Shown one piece after another: positions 1 through 6,220 of a stretch of DNA of 8,454 nt (the stretch's first letter is position 1; each line of letters opens with the position of its first letter). A program made the translations under genes and the position numbers. The notes beneath the pieces are model-generated. The model made no database searches, was not told the origin of the DNA, and saw nothing but the letters and a program-made list of their open reading frames with translations. Source of the DNA: Phycisphaerales bacterium UBA1926 (GTDB taxonomy: Bacteria; Planctomycetota; Phycisphaerae; Phycisphaerales; UBA1924); assembly GCA_002337215.1 (NCBI GenBank), contig DDFO01000014.1, positions 104,450 to 112,903 of the forward strand. Reading direction: 5' to 3'.

Positions 1-196
1 CCCGCCGTTCCGCATCGAGCAGCGCCCGCCGCGCGTCGTTGAGCGCCGCCGCGTCCACCCCGGAACCGCCCCCGGCATGATCCGGGTGCGCCCCGGCGAT
101 CCGCGCGAGATACGCCGATTCGATCTGCCGCTTCGTCAGCGAAAACGAGACCGGCACCCCCAGCAACGAGAACGGGTCGTGCGCTCGCTCGCTCAC
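1..196 (-). CDS. J-domain co-chaperone, HscB-like (partial, N-terminus only)
   Basis: This is the first 65 codons of a minus-strand gene that runs off the left edge. The reading begins at a GTG at 196-194, preceded by a GGAG ribosome-binding site (complement of 205-208) with 8 bases of spacing. The translated start carries D-P-F-S-L-L-G-V-P, then a helix and the J-domain signature HPD at residues 37-39 (in AHPDHAGG), then an L-N-D-A-R-R-A-L-L-D helix. This order matches the N-terminal J domain of HscB/Hsc20, the co-chaperone that stimulates the HscA Hsp70 during iron-sulfur cluster transfer in the cytoplasm. The C-terminal scaffold-binding domain lies outside the window, so another short J-domain protein cannot be excluded. 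The start overlaps the stop of the upstream rhodanese-like gene (GTGA), suggesting translational coupling. Confidence 0.72.
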   Translation of the reverse strand, partial: MSERAHDPFSLLGVPVSFSLTKRQIESAYLARIAGAHPDHAGGGSGVDAAALNDARRALLDAERR

Positions 197-654
197 TCGG
201 GCATCTCCGTCGGCAGCCCCGCCTTCGTCCACTGGTCGTACCCGCCCGGGAACAGCCGAACATCGTCGTAGCGCATCCGCATCATCCGCTTCACCAACGC
301 CCGGGGCGATGCGCTGCCCGGGTTGTCGGCGTAGACCACGATGTCGTCGAACGAGTCCATCCACTTGTCCCGCTTCATGTCCGGATTGACCGCGCTCAGC
401 AGCATGTGCCGCGCTCCGGGGATGTGACCCGCTTCGTACTTCTCACGCGACCGCGCGTCGATCAGCAGCAGCTTTCGCTCGCCCGGCTCGCTCGCCTGAG
501 CATCCATCAGGCTCGCAACCTGCGACATCGACACCACCCGGATGTCGCGGTCACTCACCCGTCTGGGCCCCACACACCCGGGAATCAGACCGCTCACTGC
601 GAGCAACGCGACTAGAAAAACCGCCCGAACCGGCAACATGGGTCGTAGATTCAT
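193..654 (-). CDS. Rhodanese-fold lipoprotein lacking the catalytic cysteine
   Basis: The 153-residue protein starts with a signal sequence (hydrophobic residues about 9-25) ending in a lipobox-like I-P-G-C with Cys27, so it is probably an exported, lipid-anchored protein. Residues about 38-150 form one rhodanese domain: the L-L-I-D-A-R strand (62-68), the family motif E-A-G-H-I-P-G-A-R (74-82), the V-V-Y strand (106-108) and the C-terminal F-P-G-G-Y-D-Q-W (135-142). In active rhodaneses the V-V-Y strand is followed by the sulfur-carrying cysteine; here that position is Ala109 (Y-A-D-N-P-G-S-A-S), and the mature protein has no other cysteine besides the lipidated one. It is therefore probably a non-catalytic binding or structural domain, not a sulfurtransferase. 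Proline at lipobox -2 is unusual, so simple signal-peptidase processing is possible. Only a weak AGG lies 8 bases before the ATG. The 3' end overlaps the J-domain gene by 4 bases. Confidence 0.85.
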   Translation of the reverse strand: MNLRPMLPVRAVFLVALLAVSGLIPGCVGPRRVSDRDIRVVSMSQVASLMDAQASEPGERKLLLIDARSREKYEAGHIPGARHMLLSAVNPDMKRDKWMDSFDDIVVYADNPGSASPRALVKRMMRMRYDDVRLFPGGYDQWTKAGLPTEMPE

Positions 655-747
655 GCAATAAGCCTAGCAGACGACCTGTTGTTCTGAGTCCCGAACCCTG
701 TTCACTACCCCGCGACCCCGCACGCACCCCCGCGAGAGCCCCTGCGA

Positions 748-785
748 ACCTGAGCCCGACCTGAGACCGGCCAGAACCGGCCAGT
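748..785. repeat. Two adjacent pairs of short direct repeats in the divergent intergenic region
   Basis: ACCTGAG occurs at 748-754 and 759-765 (11-base period). It is followed directly by the tandem pair ACCGGCCAGA (766-775) and ACCGGCCAGT (776-785), a 10-base period. The array sits between the divergent rhodanese-like and DsbD-like genes. Spacing of about one helical turn is compatible with a regulator-binding array, but that role is inferred. The rest of 655-832 shows no gene and no clear consensus promoter. Confidence 0.4.
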
Positions 786-832
786 CCCGCTCATCAGCCC
801 AAAGCACCGAGCCTCAAGACAGTCACGGACAC

Positions 833-1861
833 ATGATCACACGCACACACGACACCCGGACCCACCGAGCACGCGGCCGATTCGCCAGAGACGCTGCGGG
901 ATCGGCCGTTGCACTGGTTGCCGGGCTGGTCGCCGGGCTCTCTACGCTCTTCGCCGTATCCCCCGCCGCCGCGCAACCGATGGGCGACGATGAGCACGAG
1001 CCCGCACGCCCGATGCTCGTCAGCGAATCGGCCGGCCTTGTCGCGGGCGCGACCAACAACATCGCCCTGACCTTCGACATCGACGAGGGCTGGCACGTCT
1101 ACTGGCCGGGCCAGAACGACACGGGCTTCGCCCCATCCCTTGAACTCACTCTCCCCGAGGGCTGGACCGCGAGCGACATCCAGTGGCCCGCCCCCCACCG
1201 GCACGTCTCGCCGGGCGGCATCCTCGACCATGTGTACGAAGACGGTGAGGCGACCTTCATTATCCCCATCACCGTTCCGTCGGATGCCGAGGTGGGCCCG
1301 GTGACGATCACCGCCGACGCGGAATGGCTCGTCTGCCGCGAGGCCTGCATCCCGGGGTGGCAGACCGTCACGCTCGAGACCCGCGTCGTCCCCGCCAACG
1401 CCCGCGTCGGCGCAAGCGAGTTTTCACCGCGGTTCGAGGAGGCTCGGACCAGGCACGCCGAGCCCTACACGATCAACCCCCACCCCCGCCGGCTCCAGCC
1501 GACCCGCTGGGCGACACTGAAATGGCAGGGCGGCGATCTCCAAGTCTCCGCGGTTGTCCCACCCAACGATGCGGGCAGGAAGCCCGTCTCCCTCGCCTTC
1601 TACCCCGACGCGGGCGGTTCGCTCGTCCAGAATCTGCTCAAGACAGGCGAGAGCACGGGAGACGCCTCCCGCGCCCCCGCACCGCTTTTTCTGAAGCGCG
1701 CCGATCCAACCAAGCCGATCAGCGGCATCATCGAGGTCCGGTTTCTCGACAAGTCCCGCCCGGCTCTCTACCGCATCGAGTCCAGACCCCTGAACGAATC
1801 CAACACCGCGCAATCTGATTCGCAACGGCCCGATCCAAATCAGCCCGATCCCGACGGTTGA
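833..1861 (+). CDS. Exported DsbD N-terminal-domain (DsbD-alpha-like) protein
   Basis: The 342-residue protein has a long signal peptide: a basic n-region to about residue 20, a hydrophobic core at about 24-42, and a probable cut after S-P-A-A-A (about 47), placing it in the periplasm. Residues about 65-187 match the DsbD N-terminal domain family (disulfide interchange): G-W-H-V-Y-W-P-G-Q-N-D-T-G (86-98), L-P-E-G-W (107-111), I-Q-W-P-A-P (116-121), and the redox motif W-L-V-C-R-E-A-C-I-P-G with Cys168 and Cys172. In full-length DsbD/ScsB this domain is followed by an eight-helix electron-transfer membrane domain and a thioredoxin domain; both are absent. The tail (about 190-320) is a less recognisable beta-rich region ending in an Asp/Pro/Gln-rich stretch. 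The ATG at 833 has only a weak ribosome site but is the only start that keeps the signal peptide. A redoxin gene follows 90 bases downstream on the same strand, the likely functional partner. Domain call is firm; the reaction is inferred. Confidence 0.82.
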   Translation: MITRTHDTRTHRARGRFARDAAGSAVALVAGLVAGLSTLFAVSPAAAQPMGDDEHEPARPMLVSESAGLVAGATNNIALTFDIDEGWHVYWPGQNDTGFAPSLELTLPEGWTASDIQWPAPHRHVSPGGILDHVYEDGEATFIIPITVPSDAEVGPVTITADAEWLVCREACIPGWQTVTLETRVVPANARVGASEFSPRFEEARTRHAEPYTINPHPRRLQPTRWATLKWQGGDLQVSAVVPPNDAGRKPVSLAFYPDAGGSLVQNLLKTGESTGDASRAPAPLFLKRADPTKPISGIIEVRFLDKSRPALYRIESRPLNESNTAQSDSQRPDPNQPDPDG

Positions 1862-1888
1862 TATCCTCGGATTCGGGAGACCCGTTTT

Positions 1889-1912
1889 CAAACCCGTCCC
1901 CAAACCTGTCCG
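1889..1912 (+). repeat. 12-base imperfect tandem repeat upstream of the redoxin gene
   Basis: CAAACCCGTCCC (1889-1900) is followed directly by CAAACCTGTCCG (1901-1912), 10 of 12 bases identical. It lies in the 90-base gap between the DsbD-like and redoxin genes, about 40 bases before the redoxin start. A regulatory role is possible but not shown. Confidence 0.3.
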
Positions 1913-1936
1913 CCTCCGCACGAGACCGGACCAGAG

Positions 1937-1942
1937 AAGGAG
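1937..1942 (+). promoter_or_regulatory. Strong Shine-Dalgarno site for the redoxin gene
   Basis: AAGGAG lies 9 bases before the ATG at 1952. It selects that ATG over the second in-frame ATG three codons later, and is much stronger than the site before the upstream DsbD-like gene, so the redoxin may be made in larger amounts. Confidence 0.8.
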
Positions 1943-1951
1943 ATTCACGCC

Positions 1952-2599
1952 ATGAGCATCATGACCGCCAAACGCAGCAACCTGATCCGCAACTCCGTCG
2001 CCAGCCTCGCCGCCGCGTGCGTCGCGTTCGTCGCCGTCGCCGCCGGGCCCGATCACGACCACCAGGCCAAGGTGGGCGAGAAGGCCCCCAACTTCAAGCT
2101 CACCGATCTCGAAGGCACCGAGCACGAGCTCAGCGACTTCACCGAAGACGGCAAGATCGTCGTCCTCGAGTGGTTCAACTCGGGCTGCCCCTTCGTCAAG
2201 AAGCACTACCGCGACGACACCATGACGATGAACAAGCTCGCCGACAAGTACCGCAACCAGAACGTCGTCTGGGTCCGCATCAACTCCGGCGCGCCGGGCA
2301 AGCAGGGCACCGGGCTCGAACTCAACCAGAAGATCGCCAAGGACTGGGATATCAAGGATCCCATCCTCCTCGACGAGTCCGGCAAGGTCGGCAAGATGTA
2401 CAACGCCAAGAACACCCCCGCGATGGCGGTCATCGACGCCAACGGCACCCTCGCCTACTGGGGCGCCATCGACGACGACCGCGGCGGCCGCAACGCCGGC
2501 GAGACCAACTACGTTGACCTCGCCCTCACCGCGCTCATCAACGGCGAATCCGTCGAGACCGCCCAGACCAAGCCCTACGGCTGCAGCGTCAAGTACTGA
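1952..2599 (+). CDS. Exported redoxin / AhpC-TSA-type thioredoxin-fold protein
   Basis: The 215-residue protein begins with a Sec signal peptide (hydrophobic about 15-31, probable cut near V-A-V-A-A-G). The mature part is a thioredoxin-fold redoxin: V-G-E-K-A-P-N-F-K-L (41-50), the strand I-V-V-L-E-W-F (69-75), active site G-C-P-F-V-K-K-H-Y with Cys79, and the cis-proline loop T-P-A-M-A-V-I-D (155-162). The active site is C-P-F-V, so the second cysteine of a CXXC is replaced by Val82. The only other mature cysteine is Cys211 in the C-terminal P-Y-G-C-S-V-K-Y. This suggests a peroxiredoxin-like or two-cysteine relay mechanism with Cys211 as a possible resolving residue, rather than a classical TlpA reductase; this is inference. 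Cys23 lies inside the signal core, so a lipoprotein is less likely. The gene follows the DsbD-like gene and is closed by a strong terminator, supporting a two-gene extracytoplasmic thiol unit. Confidence 0.85.
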   Translation: MSIMTAKRSNLIRNSVASLAAACVAFVAVAAGPDHDHQAKVGEKAPNFKLTDLEGTEHELSDFTEDGKIVVLEWFNSGCPFVKKHYRDDTMTMNKLADKYRNQNVVWVRINSGAPGKQGTGLELNQKIAKDWDIKDPILLDESGKVGKMYNAKNTPAMAVIDANGTLAYWGAIDDDRGGRNAGETNYVDLALTALINGESVETAQTKPYGCSVKY

Positions 2600-2630
2600 T
2601 CCTCACGCACATTCCTGAACACCCACGACG

Positions 2631-2658
2631 AGCCCCTCGCCCGAGCGAGGGGCTTTTT
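2631..2658 (+). terminator. Intrinsic terminator after the redoxin gene
   Basis: AGCCCCTCGC (2631-2640) and GCGAGGGGCT (2645-2654) form a perfect 10-base-pair stem around a CCGA loop, with a run of five T at 2654-2658. It starts 31 bases after the redoxin stop and separates that unit from the protease gene downstream. Confidence 0.93.
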
Positions 2659-2874
2659 CATGCCCGAAACGCCCCCATCGTCCCCATCCGCCTCCCAACC
2701 ACCCAACCGATCACGCCCCAATTCCACCAGCATCGCGCCCGACCAACCTGACGAACCACAAGAGGAATCGACAAATGACCCCGAATCGCCGATAGTCAGT
2801 GAGCTTGAATCCTCGCCCGTCACAACCGTGTCACGGCGTCAGCCGCCTGCGAACGACACCACGCCCAACTCCGT

Positions 2875-2878
2875 AGGA
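2875..2878 (+). promoter_or_regulatory. Ribosome-binding site that sets the protease start
   Basis: AGGA lies 6 bases before the ATG at 2885, and it supports translation beginning there rather than at the ATG at 2660, which directly abuts the terminator. The stretch 2659-2884 is read here as an untranslated leader plus promoter region; no clear consensus -35/-10 pair was recognised in it. Confidence 0.6.
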
Positions 2879-2884
2879 TCGACC

Positions 2885-5065
2885 ATGCTCGGAATGCCAG
2901 GCCCCTTGGGCACCATCGTCGACCTCCTCGCCGTCATGCTCGGCTTCGGCGCGATCGTCTTCATCCACGAACTCGGACACTTCATCGCCGCCCGATGGGC
3001 GGGCATCCGCGTGCTCACCTTCGCCGTCGGGTTCGGGCCCGCCCTCGTTTCATTCCGCAAGGGCGTCGGCTTCCGCAAAGGCTCGAGCATCGCCGAATAC
3101 AACCGCAGCCTCCAGGCCGCGGGCGCTGCCACCGCGAGCGACACGCCGACGAGTCTGCTGCCGATCAGCCACACCGAATACCGGCTCAGCGCTCTCCCCT
3201 TCGGGGGCTACGTCCAGATGCTGGGCCAGGACGACCTCGACCCCACCTCCGTTTCCTCAGCCAGCGATTCCTACCAGAACTCACCCGTCTGGAAACGCCT
3301 CATCGTCATTTCCGCCGGCGTCGTGATGAACATCATCCTCGCCGCCATCCTTTTCGTCATCGTCTTCATGGCGGGCCTGCTCGTTCAGCCCCCCACGATC
3401 GGCGAGGTCCTGCCCGATTCCCCCGCCGCCGCCGCGGTCTACACCGGGAGCGACGACTCCGTCGAAGCAGGACTCCGGCCTGGCGACACCATTCTTGCGA
3501 TCGAAGGCGATGAGCCCAATCGCTTCGAGTCCGTCATCCTCAAGGCCGCGATGGCAAAGAAGGGAACGGCCCTCCCCATCACCGTCAGCCGACCGGGCAC
3601 AGACACGCCCCTCACCTTCTCGGTCACCCCCGAGAAGAGCGAGTTCTCGGGTCTCCTCGATTTCGGCGTCCTCCCTCCCACTTCCGCCACCATCGTCGCC
3701 CCCCGCGACGGTGCCACGCAGGACCTCCTCGCCAACGAGTTCGCCCGCGTCGGCGCCGCCGGCCTCATGCCCGGCGATACGATCACCACCGTCAACGGCC
3801 AGCCCGTCACCACCTTCCAGCAGATCCGCGACGCGTTCGAGGACAGCAACGGCGAGCCCGTCACGCTCACCGCGACCGGCCCGAGCGACACCGGCGGCAC
3901 CACAGAACCCCGCACGTTTACAGTCGCGCCGAAGGCCGCGCTCCAGATCGCCAAGGCCAACGTGGGCGATGACGAGTGGATCACCTACGAACACCTGCTG
4001 GGCCTCGTCCCCGTCCTCACCGTCGCCGAGTTCGGCGAGCCCTCCCAGGGCCTCGAACCCGGCGACATCTTCAAACGCATCGGGTCCGTCGAATACCCGT
4101 CCTATCCCGCCGGCATCGCCGAGATCAGGGCCCACGCGGGCAAAGCGATCGAACTCGAGGTCATCCGCTACGTCCCCAACGAAACCTCGTTCACCCCGCA
4201 CGAGCTCATCACAATCGACGCGCGGGTCAAGCCGGACGGCACCGTCGGTTTCGCACCCTCAACAACGCTCGACCGCTCGTACAACGGAACCATGTCGTTC
4301 CTCGCCCGCCCACCGGTGGTGATCACACCGCTCGAAGGTGATCCGTTCAAATCGCCGTCCAGCGACTGGCTCGCGCGCGCCGGATCGACCGTCCAGATGG
4401 TCAACAACACGCCGATCCTCAACTTCCGAGATCTCCGAAGCGCGATCACCGACGCCGCGCGGTCCGCATCGCCGGGCGAGCCGATCGAACTCGAGATCGA
4501 GTACTTTTCACGCGTCACCAATCACAACGACACCCGGGGAGCCTCGAGCGAAACCGCGACATGGACCATCTCGCCCGCGGACGCCGCCGTCGTCGCCTCG
4601 CTCGGCTGGGAATCCCCCCTCCCCGCCGGCTACTTCACACCGACCCAGACGCTCCTCAAGGCCGATGATCCCATCCACGCCATCGGCCTGGGGCTCGACG
4701 AGACCAAACGCGTCATGGCCTCCGTCTACGTCACCTTCCTCCGCCTCACCCAAGGCTCCATCGAGATCCAGAACATCAAGGGCCCCGTCGGCATCGCCCA
4801 CATCGGCACCATGGTCGCCGACCGGGGCCTCATCTGGATGCTCTTCTTCCTGGGCATGATCTCGGTCAACCTCGCGGTCGTGAACTTCCTGCCCCTCCCC
4901 ATCGTCGACGGTGGCCAGTTCCTCATGCTCGTCTACGAGGGCATCCGGGGCAAGCCCGTCCCCGTCGCCGTCCAGTCCGTCGTCATGACCGCCGGGCTCC
5001 TCCTCATCGCCTCCGTCTTCATCCTCGTCACGTTCAACGACATCAAGAACCTTCTCGGCGTCTGA
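2885..5065 (+). CDS. rseP: RseP-like site-2 intramembrane zinc metalloprotease with four PDZ-like modules
   Basis: With the start at 2885 the protein has 726 residues, against roughly 450 for E. coli RseP. The first membrane segment (about 7-36) holds the zinc motif H-E-L-G-H (28-32), followed by A-R-W-A-G-I-R-V and F-A-V-G-F-G-P typical of the family. F-G-G-Y-V-Q-M-L-G follows at about 106-114 after an insertion of about 30 residues. The second membrane segment (138-166) carries G-V-V-M-N. The large extracytoplasmic part (about 170-565) shows four PDZ-like cores marked by P-G-D at 199-201, 296-298 and 392-394 and a degenerate A-G-S at 499-501. G-P-V-G-I-A (633-638) and N-F-L-P-L-P-I-V-D-G-G (667-677, third zinc ligand Asp675) complete the active site, with a last membrane segment at about 694-715. 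Known RseP enzymes cut membrane-bound anti-sigma factors and signal peptides; the substrate here is unknown. An ATG at 2660 would add 75 Pro/Ser/Thr-rich residues but is probably not used. Confidence 0.9.
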   Translation: MLGMPGPLGTIVDLLAVMLGFGAIVFIHELGHFIAARWAGIRVLTFAVGFGPALVSFRKGVGFRKGSSIAEYNRSLQAAGAATASDTPTSLLPISHTEYRLSALPFGGYVQMLGQDDLDPTSVSSASDSYQNSPVWKRLIVISAGVVMNIILAAILFVIVFMAGLLVQPPTIGEVLPDSPAAAAVYTGSDDSVEAGLRPGDTILAIEGDEPNRFESVILKAAMAKKGTALPITVSRPGTDTPLTFSVTPEKSEFSGLLDFGVLPPTSATIVAPRDGATQDLLANEFARVGAAGLMPGDTITTVNGQPVTTFQQIRDAFEDSNGEPVTLTATGPSDTGGTTEPRTFTVAPKAALQIAKANVGDDEWITYEHLLGLVPVLTVAEFGEPSQGLEPGDIFKRIGSVEYPSYPAGIAEIRAHAGKAIELEVIRYVPNETSFTPHELITIDARVKPDGTVGFAPSTTLDRSYNGTMSFLARPPVVITPLEGDPFKSPSSDWLARAGSTVQMVNNTPILNFRDLRSAITDAARSASPGEPIELEIEYFSRVTNHNDTRGASSETATWTISPADAAVVASLGWESPLPAGYFTPTQTLLKADDPIHAIGLGLDETKRVMASVYVTFLRLTQGSIEIQNIKGPVGIAHIGTMVADRGLIWMLFFLGMISVNLAVVNFLPLPIVDGGQFLMLVYEGIRGKPVPVAVQSVVMTAGLLLIASVFILVTFNDIKNLLGV

Positions 5066-5098
5066 GGCAGCGCAGGGAGAACGCCGTCAGCCCTACCT

Positions 5099-5119
5099 CG
5101 GACCCGCCCGGCGGGTCCG
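5099..5119. terminator. GC-rich near-perfect palindrome after the protease gene, possible terminator
   Basis: CGGACCCGCC (5099-5108), one C, then GGCGGGTCCG (5110-5119) form an inverted repeat with ten matched positions (in RNA, about eight pairs plus a small loop). It starts 34 bases after the protease stop. No T run follows; instead there is a run of eight C at 5124-5131. So it may end transcription inefficiently, stabilise the 3' end or bind a protein. Apart from this hairpin, 5066-5215 shows no gene. Confidence 0.45.
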
Positions 5120-5215
5120 TGCGCCCCCCCCAACGTCGGATGCCACGATTCGCACTCGGGGCGCAGCCGTGCCCACCCAACACCAACCCCACCTCCCCAC
5201 TACCCTTGAGCCCTC

Positions 5216-6205
5216 TTGGACTTCTCCAACCTCACCAACCCAACCGCCCTGCTCGGCCTCGCCCTCCTGCTCGCCGCCGGCGGCGCGCTCTACCTCGCCG
5301 TCCTCACCCTCTTCACGCTCCACCGCCTCCGCCACCCCCATCGCAGGACATACGCCTACGCCGTCGCCCGCGGCATTCCCGGAGAGCCCTCCGAACTCGA
5401 CCGCCCAGCCGAATACGAGTCGGTCCCGGTCGCCTGCGACTCCGTTGGTCGCGAACGCACCATCGACGCGTGGGCCGTCAGAGGCGACAATCCCGAAGGG
5501 CCCGCCATCGTCGTCACTCACGGCTGGGGCGCCTCCCGTATCGACATGCTCAGCCGGTTCGAGGCCCTGCGCCCCCACACATCCCGCGTCGTCCTCTGGG
5601 ACATGCCCGGGCACGGCGAAACGCCGGGCGCGTGCACCCTTGGCGCGCGAGAGCCCGCGGACCTCGCGCGCGTTATTCGCAGCGCGGCCCGCGACCCCGA
5701 CGATGCAACGACACGCATCGTCCTCTACGGATACTCCCTGGGCGCGGAGGTCACCCTCAAATCGATGTCCCAGCTCGGCCGGGCCCACCTCGACCAGTCA
5801 GACATCGCCGGCATCATCCTCGAGGCCCCCTACCGCCGGGGCATCACGCCAGCGAAAGCCGTCCTTGACGCCTCACGCTTTCCGAGACGCATCAACCTTC
5901 CCCTTGCGATGGCGCTCGGAAGCCTGATCAACAGCACCTCGCTGAACGAACGCTGGCACGACGCCGCGGAACGCGCTGCCACACCGCTCGCGACTGCGCA
6001 CAAAGGCCGCCCGCTCCCCCTCCTCGTCATCCACGGCGAACGCGACACCATCAGCCCCCGCGCCGATGGGGAAGCCATCGCCCAAGCCGCGCACGGCACA
6101 CTCGCCGAGATCGACGGTGCGGGGCACAAGGACCTCTTCGAGCCCAACGCGCCTGTCCGTTCAGCCGTGGCCTCCGCCCTCAACGACTTCTTTCATAGTC
6201 TCTAA
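5216..6205 (+). CDS. Membrane-anchored alpha/beta hydrolase
   Basis: The 329-residue protein has one N-terminal membrane segment (about 11-36) followed by basic residues (H-R-L-R-H-P-H-R-R), which suggests an anchor with the catalytic domain on the cytoplasmic side. The alpha/beta hydrolase fold is clear: the oxyanion-hole motif V-V-T-H-G-W-G-A-S (99-107), W-D-M-P-G-H-G-E (128-135), the nucleophile elbow G-Y-S-L-G with Ser174, the acid Asp277 in H-G-E-R-D-T-I-S-P, and the catalytic His304 in G-A-G-H-K-D-L-F. The triad is complete, so it should be active as a serine hydrolase (esterase, lipase or peptidase type); the substrate cannot be read from sequence. The start is TTG at 5216: an in-frame TGA lies at 5207-5209 and no ATG or GTG precedes the membrane segment. 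No good ribosome site is visible. The gene converges on the UPF0173 gene with a 15-base gap. Confidence 0.85.
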   Translation: MDFSNLTNPTALLGLALLLAAGGALYLAVLTLFTLHRLRHPHRRTYAYAVARGIPGEPSELDRPAEYESVPVACDSVGRERTIDAWAVRGDNPEGPAIVVTHGWGASRIDMLSRFEALRPHTSRVVLWDMPGHGETPGACTLGAREPADLARVIRSAARDPDDATTRIVLYGYSLGAEVTLKSMSQLGRAHLDQSDIAGIILEAPYRRGITPAKAVLDASRFPRRINLPLAMALGSLINSTSLNERWHDAAERAATPLATAHKGRPLPLLVIHGERDTISPRADGEAIAQAAHGTLAEIDGAGHKDLFEPNAPVRSAVASALNDFFHSL

Positions 6206-6220
6206 GAACTGCCGAGAAGC

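Noticed and set aside
1424..2206. Open frame of 260 codons on the minus strand across the DsbD-like and redoxin genes
   Set aside because: It spans two well-supported plus-strand genes and the gap between them, with no ribosome site or known motif; a high-GC shadow.
3281..4201. Long open frame (306 codons) on the minus strand inside the protease gene
   Set aside because: It is antisense to the clear RseP homologue, is Gly/Asp/Glu/Arg-rich as expected for the complement of a GC-rich gene, and shows no recognisable domain.
3495..4322. Plus-strand open frame of 275 codons within the protease gene
   Set aside because: Ser/Pro/Arg/Ala-rich frame-shifted reading of the PDZ region; the main frame carries the PDZ motifs throughout.
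5124..5131. Run of eight C as a phase-variable tract
   Set aside because: It is in noncoding sequence between two genes and not placed in a recognisable promoter spacer; only a minor curiosity.
5093..5788. Minus-strand open frame of 231 codons opposite the alpha/beta hydrolase
   Set aside because: The plus strand encodes a complete catalytic triad and membrane anchor over this interval; the minus reading is low complexity without motifs.
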